Below are positions 13,601 to 24,905 of a DNA stretch of 64,000 nt, one piece after another. Numbering within the stretch: position 1 is the first letter of the stretch; every line of letters starts with the position of its first letter. Both the position numbers and the translations under genes were made by a program. Source of the stretch: Sisyra terminalis (taxonomy: Eukaryota; Arthropoda; Insecta; Neuroptera; Sisyridae); the NCBI GenBank assembly GCA_958496175.1, contig OY292275.1:53273701-53337700 (forward strand). Reading direction: 5' to 3'. The notes under the pieces were generated by a model. The model was given only the letters and a program-made list of their open reading frames with translations. It ran no database searches and was not told the DNA's origin.

Positions 13601-16600
13601 CACTTCGGCACTGTTGTGTAACACTTAAAAATTTTCTGCTGTTTTTTTTTTTATGATTTGGAAACAATAATTTGTTATCGAGCTATTAATATCAAAACTA
13701 CTTAGACTATCGAAAGTATATAATAAAATTACAAAGAACTAATTTTAGATGGTTCTCATTAAAAAGTATGACTAAAACTCAATGTTGATTTTAAATACTT
13801 ACGATATATTTCTGTTAATTGTTAGTGCAAAAAATAAAACTAATTTTTTGTTAAACCATTTAGTAATTAAAAAAATCAATCTAAAGTACTAAAGCATAAC
13901 TGAATTTGAATATAATGTATAACATGATATTGTACTATAGACTTATGTTATTCGTAAAACAATAATTTTATAACTTAATGAAAGATAAGAAATTGTATTA
14001 TATAAGCAATTATGTCGTTGTAATGACCTTAAATACAATAAAAGAAAATGATAAACTATAGTTTTAATTACAAAAACTTAAATATAAAGCATCCGAAAGT
14101 CATTGCACAAATAAACATAATTTAAATATAATTTTATTAAGCAACAGCTACTACCACACTATATAACAAAGATATCCTAATGTTTGGCAATTAAATCGCA
14201 TTAGTTATCAAGTATTGAGACTTCATTGATTTGGAAAATTGTTTTTTGACCTTAAAGAATTATCGTTTCTGTCTTATCGCTATATAGTATCACCCCCTTC
14301 ATTTTAAAAAATAAAAAAAAAATAAAGAAATGGCAAATTGTGTAACGTATAGATTAAATTTACGCATTTCATTAAGTTATTTGGAAAAATGTTCAATTTT
14401 TTGAACAATCCAAGTAATTGCAGGGAAAAAAGTGAAGTTTTGAAAAGTATTTTCTAGATATGCGGTTTTGCAGAATTGTAAGGCAATGCTAAAGGAAAAC
14501 ATATTGTAGTCTGGAATAGAGGAATTCCTAATCTTTTTGAATCTAAGAATACTATGAAGTCCGTCGAGCCAAGGGCGGATCCAGAATTTTTTTCTGAGGG
14601 GGGCAGACGGGTTGAAAAATCAACAATAAATGTTACAATTAAATTAGAATTATCATATTTCAAGTTTATTTCTACAAGTTTAAGTATAGAAAAATGAAAT
14701 GTTTCTTTGAAGATCTTCATGAATTCATGTTCTTTCTGTTATTTTATTCATACATTTTAACAATTTTGATAATTTGATTTGCTTCTAAATATGTACTGTG
14801 ATGAAATCTCCATGGGGGCACACACCCCCCTCCCCGTACGCCCTTGAGTCGAGCTTTATCTATTGTCATAGAAATATAATGTATTATATTGTCTGAATCT
14901 CCTGATTTTTTTATAATTTTTATAAAGCCGCTGTTTCAGTACATAAACCTTAAAGGTTATCTAAAGTCACCAAGTGACTCATTCGAAAGTTTCAAGTGAC
15001 TCACCGAAGTTTTGTAAATTAGTCTCAAATATTTGTAATTAAAAATATATGGGTTATCAAGGTTAATGTTTCTTGAAAGATTAAGAAGAAAAAATGAAGG
15101 ATCTAAACACCTAACATATCGTTTTATAGCTAAATAATATTATATTTTTGGGTACACTTTACTTAGATAGTTTGCGAGAAATATTTGAAATTTACGATCA
15201 GAAATTTTACGGAGGCTATTAGTGGACGAGTGGTCGAGATGGCCACTCCAAAGCTAGTAAATACCAATAAGTTGTATTATAGAGTCTAGACGGTTCATAA
15301 CGTTCATAAATTCATTATTAAATTATATTTTTTTTCCTTCAATTTGTCGAATTCTCGATCCCCTTCCGATTCGCTGTGTATGTGACTCCAGCGCCAAAAT
15401 ATGAACTATAGTGGGCTGTTGGAATATGTTTTCATATGCATGTTAATAGCAATTTACCGAATAAAAAGTATTTGTTATAAATAATAAAAAAATATCCACA
15501 TAAAGAAATATGAGACAATTTATATTGTCCATATTTAAGTGAATTTAACCAAAAGCACAAATTTATTTCAAAACGTATTTGATTGTTTTTTATAATTATC
15601 GTTATTTACTGTCGCTTTACTACTAAACTCTTTAGCGACTCTAGGATTAATAAAGAGCCGTAAAACGAGAAACATTGAAATGGGTATAGCAGGGTTTGTA
15701 TGGGAATAATAATAGTAATAATACCCCCGCGACTATTTTGATTCAAACTTTCAAAATTCAGTCAAATAATAATAGCTCTAATAATAATTGTACGGTAGAG
15801 TCATATAGTATAGGCAAGATAGTATAGGATAGCTGCAATTAAAGAATAGCACTCTACCGTGCAATTATTAGAGATAATCAAAATGGATTATTATTTGAAT
15901 GCACTTTAGTATAAAAATGTAATTTTTCAGGAAAATTTCTTAATTTTTTAAATATTTTGATGAGTTGCATATATATTTTGAGTTGAAAAATAATTATCTT
16001 TATATTTCTTTATCGAAAAATTAAGTTTAAATGTGCTTAAACGAGATTTAGGAAAAAATAGTCTTTATTTTTTCATAATGCTCCATCATATCCAAAAGTT
16101 TGAAAATAATCCTAAGTGCAAATAAGTTCTAAAGACATTTAAAAAAAAAATTGGCGGGTATTTTGCAAAAATATACTCAAAAAAATAATTTTAGCTTTAT
16201 ATCTGTCCTTAACTTTTTAAGTGCCTCATGATATTAGTACCTAATAAAATCAAAACCGTCGAAATTTTTATTGAGATCTATATAACATCACAAGTATGTT
16301 TAATTTATGTTTAATCAATGAAAATAGCCGATCGAAGTTAACACGGTAACACTCTTATGACACACAAAGGGTTAAACATCAACGTTCCACTTGGAATTCA
16401 TAGTAGAATATTTTTTCATGCCTTTTACTCCTAAGAATGAGAAGAAAAAAAATCATAGGTCATTAATTTTAAATTTTACTCTTAAAAAAATAATAAAATC
16501 GAAAAAAGAGTTTTTTTTTTAAATACTCGGAAAGGTTTGAGATAAGACGCTGAAAATTTGGCTAAATTTTCTTTATTCAATATTAAAACGATTCCCTATG

Positions 16601-19600
16601 TTTGAATCGAAAAAGCCGCGGGGGCAGTTTTCCCATACAAACCTTACTATATATACATTTTGCTTGAACAGGATTTAAATGATAAAAATCAGATCTCAGC
16701 TTTTATATTTTTTTAAATAAGAAGAAAATTCAGGTTATTTAAGATCTTTTTTTTTTTTAACGAAACGTTGCTTTTTGAAATAATAAAATATTAAATAAAA
16801 AAAAAAAAAGATCTTAAATAACCTGAATTTTCTTCTTATTTAAAAAAACAGGATTTAAACTCCATACCTACTAGTTTTAGATCAGCGGCATCCTTGACCA
16901 CTCGACCACCAAGTAAGCTTGGTAATTTTTATTAATGAATAAACAATATTTAGAATTTGTCACATTGTCAAAAAAACTTATACATCAAATTTTATGAACA
17001 AAAAATAGGAGTATCTATGTAGTAAAATTCATTTATGAATAAAACAGCGCTGTAAAATTCGTAAAAAAACACTATAGTCCTTCGAAACTATTAAAGAAAA
17101 ATAAATTAGAATTACAATTGTGAATGAAATGAGATTCAACATATTTTTGACAGAACTATGACCAAGTTCACTCTAATGTACATTTCAGTGGTAGGTACTG
17201 GGTTCGAATCTTGTAACAATTTAGCCCTTAATCCTAAAGTCATTAAAGACCGTAGTTATTATAACCAGGTCTGAGGAACTGGACTTAATTAGTTTTGGGG
17301 CTGCGAATTTGGAGCCAATGTTTGATTTAAGCTCCTACTTCGGGGTCAGCTTCGGTTTTAATTGTTTTAACTTATTAGTTCTTTTTTTTTTTGACGCCAA
17401 ATCCCTACCATTAAACTCCAACTTTACATACAATTTTATAGCATTAAAACTTGACTACATAAATGAGGTTCCAAAATAAATATTTTGTAAGTATTCACTG
17501 TACTATGTTAAACATTAGATTGTTGTAGGTTGGAGCCAGTATAAATTTTGATGATTCCAGCTTCGCTAAAATAAATAGTTTTGCTTTAGCCCAGGGGTGG
17601 CTAACCCAACAAGAAAATATATATATTTTATAACGGCCAAAGTGATAAAAACCATTATATTAAAATGTCTTAGTGTTTCTAAGTTTGTAATGGAGGATGG
17701 AAGATATATGACTCGTTTATTTTGAAAGTGGCGTAAGTCCATTTCAAGGACTATATGGTCTATAGGTCTATATGGTGATTCTTCTTCTTGTAACTAGAAC
17801 AAAGTATGTTAATTATTTAACTGTTAAGTTTTGACAAATTACTGATTTCATTTTAGTTGTTAACAAAAACGCCAAATATTCCCTCCTCCTTAGTATCTTA
17901 TGTTCCTATAATTAAAAATGATAACACTATAGGGATTGTTCTTGAAATGGATTTAACTCACTTTCAAAATAAACGGTTCATATATTAATTTTATATCATT
18001 TGTGGCCCGTGGAGTTATGATGCATTTCTAAAGTGGTCCGCAATATTATTTAGGCTGGCCACTTCAGCTATAATTTGCTTAAATAATTTTCAATTTTACT
18101 ATAACTCTGCTTGAATTTTTATTGAATAAAAGAAAGTTTCGTAGCGTAAAGTTTGAGAAACACTGCGTTTTTAAGTTTTCTTCGTAATTTATATGCAGTT
18201 TCTAAATTTTGTTTTATAGGGCTCAGCTAAAACAAAAGTGTTTTCTTGGGAAATTTCTTAGTATTTATTATGTAAAGTAATTACATTACTTAAAATTCAC
18301 AAAAATTCAACCCTTGTTCTAACAAATAAAACCCTATATAAAATCAATAAACATAGATGTTCTAGTATGCATTCATAAATGCATACGTATCTTTTATTAA
18401 CGTGTAAAACGAAAAAGCATATATTAGGCTTTTATTTATTTATTGTTTTTTTTTTTTTTTTTAAATTAGAAACCAATTAATTTATTTAAATTAATTCATG
18501 CTACCCTTTAATTTGGCTTGTTTCAATTAACATATTTTTGATTTTTTATGAGATAAAGAATACAATTATAACTTCCCACTTAACTGAAATCGTGGAGACA
18601 TGAAGTGATCAATGCAATTTTAACTTTCTTTAAAGTTTATTATTCCAAAAAATGTTTATATTCATAAAATATTTGGAAACTCTTTTTAAATGTAATACTT
18701 AAGTGTATGTGTTTTCATAATAATTATTCATCGTACTACACATTGGTAGAAGTGGTAAAACTATTTTTAGAAAAGTTTTTAGCCACACTGTACAATTCGG
18801 AAAAAATGATAACTACTGTTCTATAATAATTTTATTATATTAACTATGCTCTGTGTTATATGGCACATTTTCAATATTGATTTATTATTTTTAACGTGTT
18901 CGTCAAATAAGCTTCAATGGTAATACTCATACGTTGCATTTGTTTTTAACTATTTTATCATTAAATTGTATATTTTCGATATATTCCTACTTTTTGTTTA
19001 GAAAGTTTATGTTGAATGATAAACCTAATGTCTAAAGTCTAGATAACAATGGAGATAGATATACTTAAGTGCTGTTACTTTGTAATTAAAAAATTTATTT
19101 GTTTAGTAGCAAATCCGTATCCAAATGGCAATATTGAAATCCTTATGATTTTGTCTTGTATGTCCTTCCATTTTGTTTGAAGATTATTGGCACTGAATTG
19201 GTGAAATTTGGAAAAAAGGTTTTTTCTATGAACCACTAACTACTAAGTAATGGTGTAGAAAAACTATGATGAAAAAAAAATGCTTCATTTAACGATGTTA
19301 CATGCGATTGAGGTTTGGATGGTTTGATGATTTCTTCTGGCACTTTGATGGTCGATTTCATCCCTTAAACGTGGTTTGTTTTCGGAAAAATTTGCACAGC
19401 ATATACGGGTGGACTTATATTTTCGGTTGGCTTCATAGAAAACCAACGATGGTTAACCCACGGTTTATTTTTGACGAAAAATGTTTTTGTTTCGAATTCG
19501 AAAAAGCTTCTTATATTATCGTTTAATACATTGTTACGAACCCGAAACTGCCTTTGGTTCGAAAATCATTTTTTATTTAACGAAGTTATAAGCCTTTGAA

Positions 19601-21854
19601 GTTTGGATAGTTTTATGATTTTTTCTGCATCTTTAATGGTCGATTTCATCCCTTAAATGTAGTTTGTTTTCGGAAAAATTTGCATAGCTTAGCAGATGGA
19701 CTTATACTTTCGATTGGCATCCTAAAAAACCAAATCGAAAATTTGACGATTTTCGTGAAAATCAACCGATGGTTAACCCACGGTTTTTTTTGATGAAAAA
19801 TGATTTTGCTTCGAATTCGAAAAAGTTTTTTATATTATCGTTTAATACATTGCTACGAACCCGAAACTGCCTTTGGTTCGAAAATCATTCTTTTATTTAA
19901 CGAAGTTATAAGCCTTTGAAGTTTGGATGGTTTGAAGATTTCTTCTGGCACTTTGATGGTCGATTTCATTCCTTAAACGTGGTTTGTTTTCGTAAAAATT
20001 TGTACAGCTTGTACGGATGGACTTATACTTTCGATTGGCATCAACAAAAACCAAATCTAAAATTTGACGGTTTTCGTGAAAATCAACGATATATATATCA
20101 AATACCAAGATAATCAATGGTTAACCCACGGTTTTTTTTTGATGAAAATTGTTTTTGTTTCGAATTCGAAAAAGTTTTTTATATTATCGTTTAATACATT
20201 GATACGAACTCGAAACTGTACTTAGTTCGAAAATCATTCTTTTATTTAACGATGATACATGCGATTGAAGTTTGGATGGTTTGAAGTTTTCTTCTGGCAT
20301 TTGATGGTCGATTTCATCCCTTAAACGTGGGTTGTTTTCGGAAAAATTTGCACAGCATGTATGGGTGGACTTATACTTTCGATTGGCATCCTAAAAGACC
20401 AAATCAAAAATTTGACGATTTTCGTGAAAAATGAACGATGGTTAACCCACGGTTTTTTTTAATGAAAATGTTTTTGTTTCGAATTCGAAAAAGTTTTTTA
20501 TATTATCGTTTAATACATTGATACGAACTCGAAACTGTACTTAGCTTGAAAATCATCCCTTATTTAACGAAGTTATAAGCCTTTGAAGTTTAGATGGTTT
20601 TATGATTTCTTCGGGCACTTTGATGGTCGATTTCGTCCCTTAAACGTGATTTGTTTTCGTAAAAATTTGTACAGCTTGTACGGATGGACTTATACTTTCT
20701 ATTGACATCAACAAAAATCAAATCCAAAATTTCACGATTTTCGTGAAAAATCAACGATGCCCCCACGGTTTTTTTGACGATTTTTTTTTTCTCGAAAGTG
20801 AAATGTTTTGTTATATGATCGTTTAATACATTGTTAGGAACCCGAAACTATACTTTCGAAAATCATTCTTTATTTAACGATGTTACATGCGATTGAAGTT
20901 TGGATGGTTTGATGATTTCTTCTGGCACTTTGTCGTAATTAAAAAAAATGTTTTTAATCCATTGTCATAGTATCTTCCGGTAATGCCTGAAATGGTATAT
21001 CAACTACTTGTAGTTTGTGATAACTAAAATTGATAAAATTATATAAATTTTTTACTTTTAATGTCAATATAATAGGCAAATGTATTATGACGGCAAAGAT
21101 AGAAAACAAAGAATGTAAACAAATATATGAAGTATAAATTTGCCCATTGCCCGTTCAATTTCTGAATTACCTATATAACAATGACGAGTGGTTAAGGTGG
21201 TCGCTCCAAATATGGTAAATGATTGGTTCGATTTCGTGAAGATAACATTTTCAATATTTCTCGGTTTTTGGACCAAAATTCCAAAGGACTTAAGTTTTAA
21301 AGACAAGCAGTGGCAGTTAATCATTAAAAATATTTTGCGTTATGATTTTACATTGTACTCTGCCTTTTGGCTTTAGCAACCATAAAAATAATTATCTATG
21401 TTTTTGAATGGTAAACGTAATTCTCCCTTACAGAATCGTTCACGATAAGCACTTGGCCAATTTTTTTTAGGAATTAAATTTAATTAGCATTTTGTAACAA
21501 TATTATCAATTGATCGTTGGTTCTAATCGTTATAAAATTATATATCAATAACACTTATTGATTGAGATACCTTTGATATGTTATTTTCGAAAAAATATTT
21601 GCTTAGTTTTTTTTTAAATCGATTGATACTGTATCTAAAAAAATTTTTCAGAGGAAAATACTAAACCGGCTGATTTATCGCAACGTGTTGTGTTTCAACG
21701 GCCTACAAAACGTTCCGCTCTTGAAATTGAAACTTCCGAAAAAAGTTTGGGATCCAAAAAGAAATTGGAATCGACCACAACGTGTAAAGAGAAAAAATCA
21801 TCCAAAAAACCTAAAGTAGTTTTATCGTTCGACCAAGACGAAGACGAGTGGTAG
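7612..21854 (+). CDS. KIAA1143: KIAA1143 homologue (DUF4604 family)
   Basis: Three exons: 7612-7719, 7791-7926 and 21652-21854, giving 148 aa in continuous phase; the human protein is 154 aa. The N-terminus [20 protein letters not shown] and the following [11 protein letters not shown] match the most conserved block of the family. Exon 2 carries the second conserved block, [20 protein letters not shown]. Exon 3 is Lys/Ser-rich and ends in [10 protein letters not shown], the usual acidic LLSFD-type tail. The protein has no known enzyme motif and its function is unknown; its charge pattern suggests a mostly disordered protein. Intron 1 is 71 bp, whereas intron 2 is 13,725 bp and is filled with transposable elements and tandem repeats. 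Confidence 0.88.
11415..11569 (+). mobile_element. Inverted-repeat element with hammerhead-like core (Penelope-type)
   Basis: Two 36-nt arms (11415-11450 and 11534-11569) are inverted complements with two mismatches. Between them lies CTGATGA (11482-11488), a GTTGG...CCAAC hairpin (11490-11494 with 11102-type spacing closed at 11502-11506) and GAAAC (11507-11511), followed by GTTGCAATTGAAATAAA. CTGATGA, hairpin, GAAAC is the order of a hammerhead ribozyme core, and the GAAACGTTGC word is typical of the hammerheads carried by Penelope-like retroelements. One unpaired A (11489) sits between CTGATGA and the hairpin. I could not trace helices I and III with certainty, so catalytic activity is not shown. 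Confidence 0.6.
13581..13608. repeat. Short GC-rich hairpin
   Basis: CCGAA (13581-13585) pairs with TTCGG (13604-13608), and ATGGC (13586-13590) with GCCAT (13595-13599), with an internal TCAC bulge and a TGAC loop. It stands out in AT-rich intron DNA. Function unknown. Confidence 0.45.
14563..14854. mobile_element. hAT-like MITE with GTCGAGC target duplication
   Basis: The element spans 14570-14846 and is flanked by the direct repeat GTCGAGC (14563-14569 and 14848-14854). Ends are short inverted repeats, CAAGGGCGGA on the left and TACGCCCTTG on the right. Subterminal G-runs (gaggggggcag) and C-runs (ccccccctcccc) are complementary. A direct repeat of seven, possibly eight, bases and this terminal form fit non-autonomous hAT elements. 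A diverged relative lies at 54398-54645. Confidence 0.7.
15205..15275 (+). mobile_element. Truncated SINE head
   Basis: GGACGAGTGGTCGAGATGG followed by CCACTCCAAAGCTAGTAAAT matches the tRNA-related head of the local SINE family. The B box is destroyed and the body is missing. Confidence 0.5.
15690..16645. mobile_element. Non-autonomous DNA element inserted in the SINE
   Basis: The ends are inverted: AGGGTTTGTATGGGAA on the left (15691) and TTCCCATACAAACCTT on the right (16629-16644). Subterminal CCCCCGCG and CGCGGGGG blocks also match in inverse order, as do TTTTGATTCAAAC and GTTTGAATCGAAAA. TATA lies on both flanks. Inside, 15757-15900 contains a second inverted pair around CGGTAGAGT / ACTCTACCG. 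No transposase frame was seen. Superfamily not assigned. Confidence 0.65.
16667..16859. mobile_element. Fold-back insertion with Penelope-type core and 13-bp target duplication
   Basis: A 13-bp direct repeat AACAGGATTTAAA (16667-16679 and 16847-16859) brackets the insertion. Arms 16713-16758 and 16797-16844 are almost perfectly complementary, with AATAAGAAGAAAATTCAGG on the left. The loop begins AACGAAACGTTGC and continues TTTTTGAAATAATAAA, closely matching the 3' part of the hammerhead-bearing element at 11415. CTGATGA and the helix II hairpin are absent here. Confidence 0.65.
17190..17270 (+). mobile_element. Degenerate SINE fragment
   Basis: GGTAGGTACTGGGTTCGAATC (B box region) and CCTAAAGTCATTAAAGACC match the body of the local SINE family. 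The A box is no longer recognisable. Confidence 0.5.
17592..18065. mobile_element. hAT-like element, probable
   Basis: The left end CAGGGGTGGCTAACC and the right end GGCTGGCCACTTC are imperfect inverted repeats, with a GTGGCCCG-type subterminal block near the right end. This end sequence is common in animal hAT MITEs. No clear 8-bp target duplication and no transposase frame were found. Confidence 0.45.
18141..18165 (-). mobile_element. hAT-like terminus fragment
   Basis: Read on the minus strand it starts CAGTGTTTCTCAAACTTTAC, a common hAT terminal sequence. The partner end was not located. Confidence 0.35.
19286..20935. repeat. Tandem repeat, about 5.2 units of 290-346 bp
   Basis: Units start near 19288, 19578, 19893, 20239, 20564 and 20872 at a variant of TTTAACGAAGTTATAAGCC or TTTAACGATGTTACATGCG. 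Each contains GATGGTCGATTTCATCCCTT, then GTTTTCGGAAAAATTTG, GGTTAACCCACGG and a CGAATTCGAAAAAG block. Unit lengths differ through internal deletions and the last unit is truncated. Two start variants alternate irregularly, which suggests local block duplication. ORFs on both strands through these units are by-products of the repeat. Confidence 0.85.
21183..21275 (+). mobile_element. Truncated SINE
   Basis: GACGAGTGGTTAAGGTGG, CGCTCCAAATATGGTAAAT and TTGGTTCGATTTCGT represent A box, linker and B box of the local SINE family, followed by TTTTCAATATTTCTCG of its body. The 3' part is missing. Confidence 0.55.
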
Positions 21855-24750
21855 GTGTATACTGCTTTATAATTTCCTGTTTAAAACATTCGTTAGTTTT
21901 AGTTTCCCGCCTTGTTTTTGTAAGATTTTTATAGATTCCTAATTTTGATAAATTGGATCATATTTGACAATTGAAATGTTCATATTTTCTCCATTCATAC
22001 GTACGGAATGACAATTACAAGTTTTATAACATAAACTCAGATAAGACCGGATTACTAGTACATTTATTTTATGATACTCAGATTAATAATTTTATTTAAA
22101 CTATTTGAGTATTTGTAAATGGATCGTTAGAGTATTGTCCTTTTAATAGGAGTCTTCTTGACATTGAATTTGTATCCTTTCTTTGTTAAGTTCTATAACC
22201 GGGAATAGAAATAGGTAATATTTTCTTAGATTTATATTTTTATTGTTTGCATAATTTAATGAAAGTTCTGAAAGATTTTTTGTTGGGAAAAGGTAATGGA
22301 AAAGTTGTGCTTTTGAGGAAAAAAAATGTCTAATTTTTCACTTCTAATGATTTTTCAAGTATAATTTTTTATTGGACAAAAAATAGCACTCTGCACGTGC
22401 GTGTTTCCCAAGTGGTGGCTTCCTATTTTGTGAGGGAGCTTTCCAAGCTTTCCTCTCATCGACTCGTAAAATTTCTCGATGAATCCCAAACGTTGCCATA
22501 TTTTCGATCAATACCATTTTCTCGAACGCTAAATACTTCGTTAATGGTCGTCGTAATATTTATTATTATATTAACTCCAATCCTATGGATTTTAAATCAA
22601 ATTATTTCTTATCTCGATTTATGCACATAATAAAATGCTTTTATCTGGCATTCAACAGGTGAATAATTGTAAGACGGTTCATATTATTTCCTTTGAAAAA
22701 AAAAAGGAATGAAGAAAGCTTGGAATGAAAAAGCCATCGATTTTGTCAATTGTAAAGCTTTGCAAAATGTGATAATAACGCTTCATTTGAAATCTGGCTA
22801 GTTTTCTTGTCTTTTTTATCTTGACGTGGCTTTTATTTTTGCATCTCCTTCGCTTAATTCAAACCCCCTCCGTGATTTCCCGTAGGGTGTTTCGGGTGGA
22901 AGTTATGAAAAGCTTAAAAACGAGAGAACTTGACGGAAGTAGTATAAAGCGTAGCCGAAGCTTTATCGTCCATTACTGTCTAGCAATTATTTTTTTTGAC
23001 TTTCCATATTTTTTGTGCTTTTTTTTAGATTTGCATTGCCTTTATATTATGGGATTTTAAGGGTGTGAAAATTGATTTTCGCTAAAGTGATTATATGAAA
23101 GTTGAGCAAAGGGGAGGGAAAAAAAAAGATTTTCGTTCGGGTCTTGGGAATTTTTCTACTCTCGGTTATTTAGTTCGGCCATTTTCGTTATTGATTCTAA
23201 ATTTTCTGTTTAATCTAAAGGCGGAAGAGCGAAAATTTGCCGTTGCCTATATTGTGTTTTCACGCAGGAAAATTAATTTTCCTTGATTTGTATTTTTTTT
23301 TTAACTGCATGTAATTTGACCTCAAATGAACTAATCATATGCGATATTACCTAATAGTAAAAATTAACAGTGAGATTTTTTGGACATTGGATTATGAGCC
23401 CAATTCGAGCCTCTCAGTTTCGTTGAAATTGGGACAAAATTATTTAAATATACTGGAAAATTATTATGTTTTTTCTGAAGAAAAGAGCTTTTCATTTGCA
23501 CCTAAAATCCCTTATATGAAGGTTAAGGCAAATGATAATTTTAAAATCGTGTTTTAAATAAAAGTAATTTATTTTCAAGCCGGTTTTTTTTTTTGATACT
23601 TAAATTTAATATTATGTAAATAGTCTCTAATTGTTGCACTTGTCTCAGTTTGGGTTTTATTCTATAAATAAAACAGGTTTTAAATCTTCTCTAGACGCCA
23701 TAAGAATTATTTGGAAAAAGACGAGTAATTTTTGCGTAAGAATGCAAACTTGGTCAGACTAGCTTTCGTCATCATTTTCTTTCACTTGAAGAATTCAATT
23801 CTCTTGTCAAGATTATTAAATACATCAGGTTTTATTTATAATCATTTTTAAATTCATAAGAAGTTAAACGAAAAAAAAAAACGAAGCATTTCCTTTGAAA
23901 TTAACGGTGCTTATTAATGGCTTAAAACGGTTGATGGTCAGAGTCATGGGAATTTTATTATTACTTTTCTGCTTTAATTAAGTTTTAAGGTTTTGGATAT
24001 GCAAGTCCTGTGCCAAGGTTTGATAGGGGGAGTCTTGACTTTTGTAGACGGGATTTGGGGGATAAGTGGATGGGTGATGTATGAGATGTAAGTGCTTTTA
24101 ATGCAAATTTACAATGCACATGTGTATCTTATGTATGAGCATATATACAAACAGAACCACGTGGGTGATTTCTGTCAAATGCCTTCGGCAGGTGACAAAT
24201 TTTTTTAGGACTTCGATTGTAATATTTGAAAATTTCATTAATGTACAAAAAATACAAAAAAAAAAAAAAGTTTATTGCGCCAGCGCATAAAAAGTTCTAT
24301 GGTTACTGTGACTATTGGAACAAACCACTATCGTAGATAGGGAGGTCTGGCAGACTCTCGAAAGTAAGCAATCGGGTGCGGTGTCCCCTCTGTTCCCCTG
24401 CTTAAGCCTTATTGCGTTTAGCAGGACCGTATTGCAAATTTCAAACGAATGCCGCGCCAAACCTACATTTCGTATATTTCTCAACTCTATACCTGCACAT
24501 TAATGTTCCAATCCTAACTAAATCATTAAGTTTCATACTGATAAAAAAAAATAAACAAAAGATAATCTCTAGCGGTTATATAAGTTTATTACAGTATATG
24601 GTAATTATCATTAGAAAATTAGTAAAATTAAAAAAAAAAGGCGCGTGAAAACTTTCTTTCATTGGGATAAGATATCGTTTGGTTCATTGGTGTGATATAA
24701 ATCAACGTTAGGTTGCAATGACCAAATTTTCTTCTCTAACATTCCGAGTT
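21855..24750. other. Intergenic region between KIAA1143 homologue and MEP-1
   Basis: No convincing gene seen. The stretch 22380-23560 is less AT-rich than its surroundings and holds four plus-strand ORFs of 63-79 codons with no recognisable domain. 24000-24090 is G-rich on the plus strand. 24272-24500 is a GC-richer islet described in the findings. Confidence 0.45.
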
Positions 24751-24779
24751 CAAATAGCGCTTCGAATCCGGTTCCGCAC

Positions 24780-24905
24780 TCCTCCTCAGTACGTCACTGG
24801 TTTTGATCACGTGATCACTAGACGCCATCTTGGCAGTTTCGGTAAGGGTTCGTGACGTCGCTTCGAAGAATTTTCTGTGATTTTATTCCGGTTAAATAGT
24901 AAAAC
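24780..24905 (+). promoter_or_regulatory. Candidate MEP-1 promoter
   Basis: This GC-richer stretch upstream of the first MEP-1 coding exon contains a 14-bp perfect palindrome with an E-box centre, TGATCACGTGATCA (24804-24817), a YY1/Pho-like CGCCATCTTGG (24823-24833) and a CRE-like TGACGTCG (24853-24860). Such clusters are typical of housekeeping promoters. The transcription start has not been mapped, and a 5' UTR intron between here and 25423 is likely but unproven. Confidence 0.5.

Larger units (their letters stand above)
15602..16912 (-). mobile_element. SINE split by two later insertions
   Basis: The minus-strand SINE tail lies at 15602-15686 (TTATTTACTGTCGCTTTAC, then AGCGACTCTAGG). The remainder of the same SINE is displaced to 16647-16667 and 16860-16912, ending with the A-box complement GACCACTCGACCACC. 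The two gaps are filled by a 955-bp terminal-inverted-repeat element (15690-16645) and a 180-bp fold-back insertion (16680-16859). Confidence 0.7.
7927..21651 (+). other. 13.7 kb intron 2 of the KIAA1143 homologue
   Basis: Between the donor at 7927 and the acceptor ending at 21651 I find no coding exon. Named repeats are listed separately. Between them are AT-rich stretches plus fragments that look repetitive but that I cannot classify: 8270-8560; 8720-8830 with TCTGTCCGTCTGCTCTCCG-type sequence; and 12230-12640 with repeated CCAAGCTTGG words. Confidence 0.6.

Noticed and set aside
19302..20117. ORFs on both strands in the 19-21 kb tandem repeat
   Set aside because: They repeat with the unit and are open on both strands, as expected of a repeat rather than of a gene.
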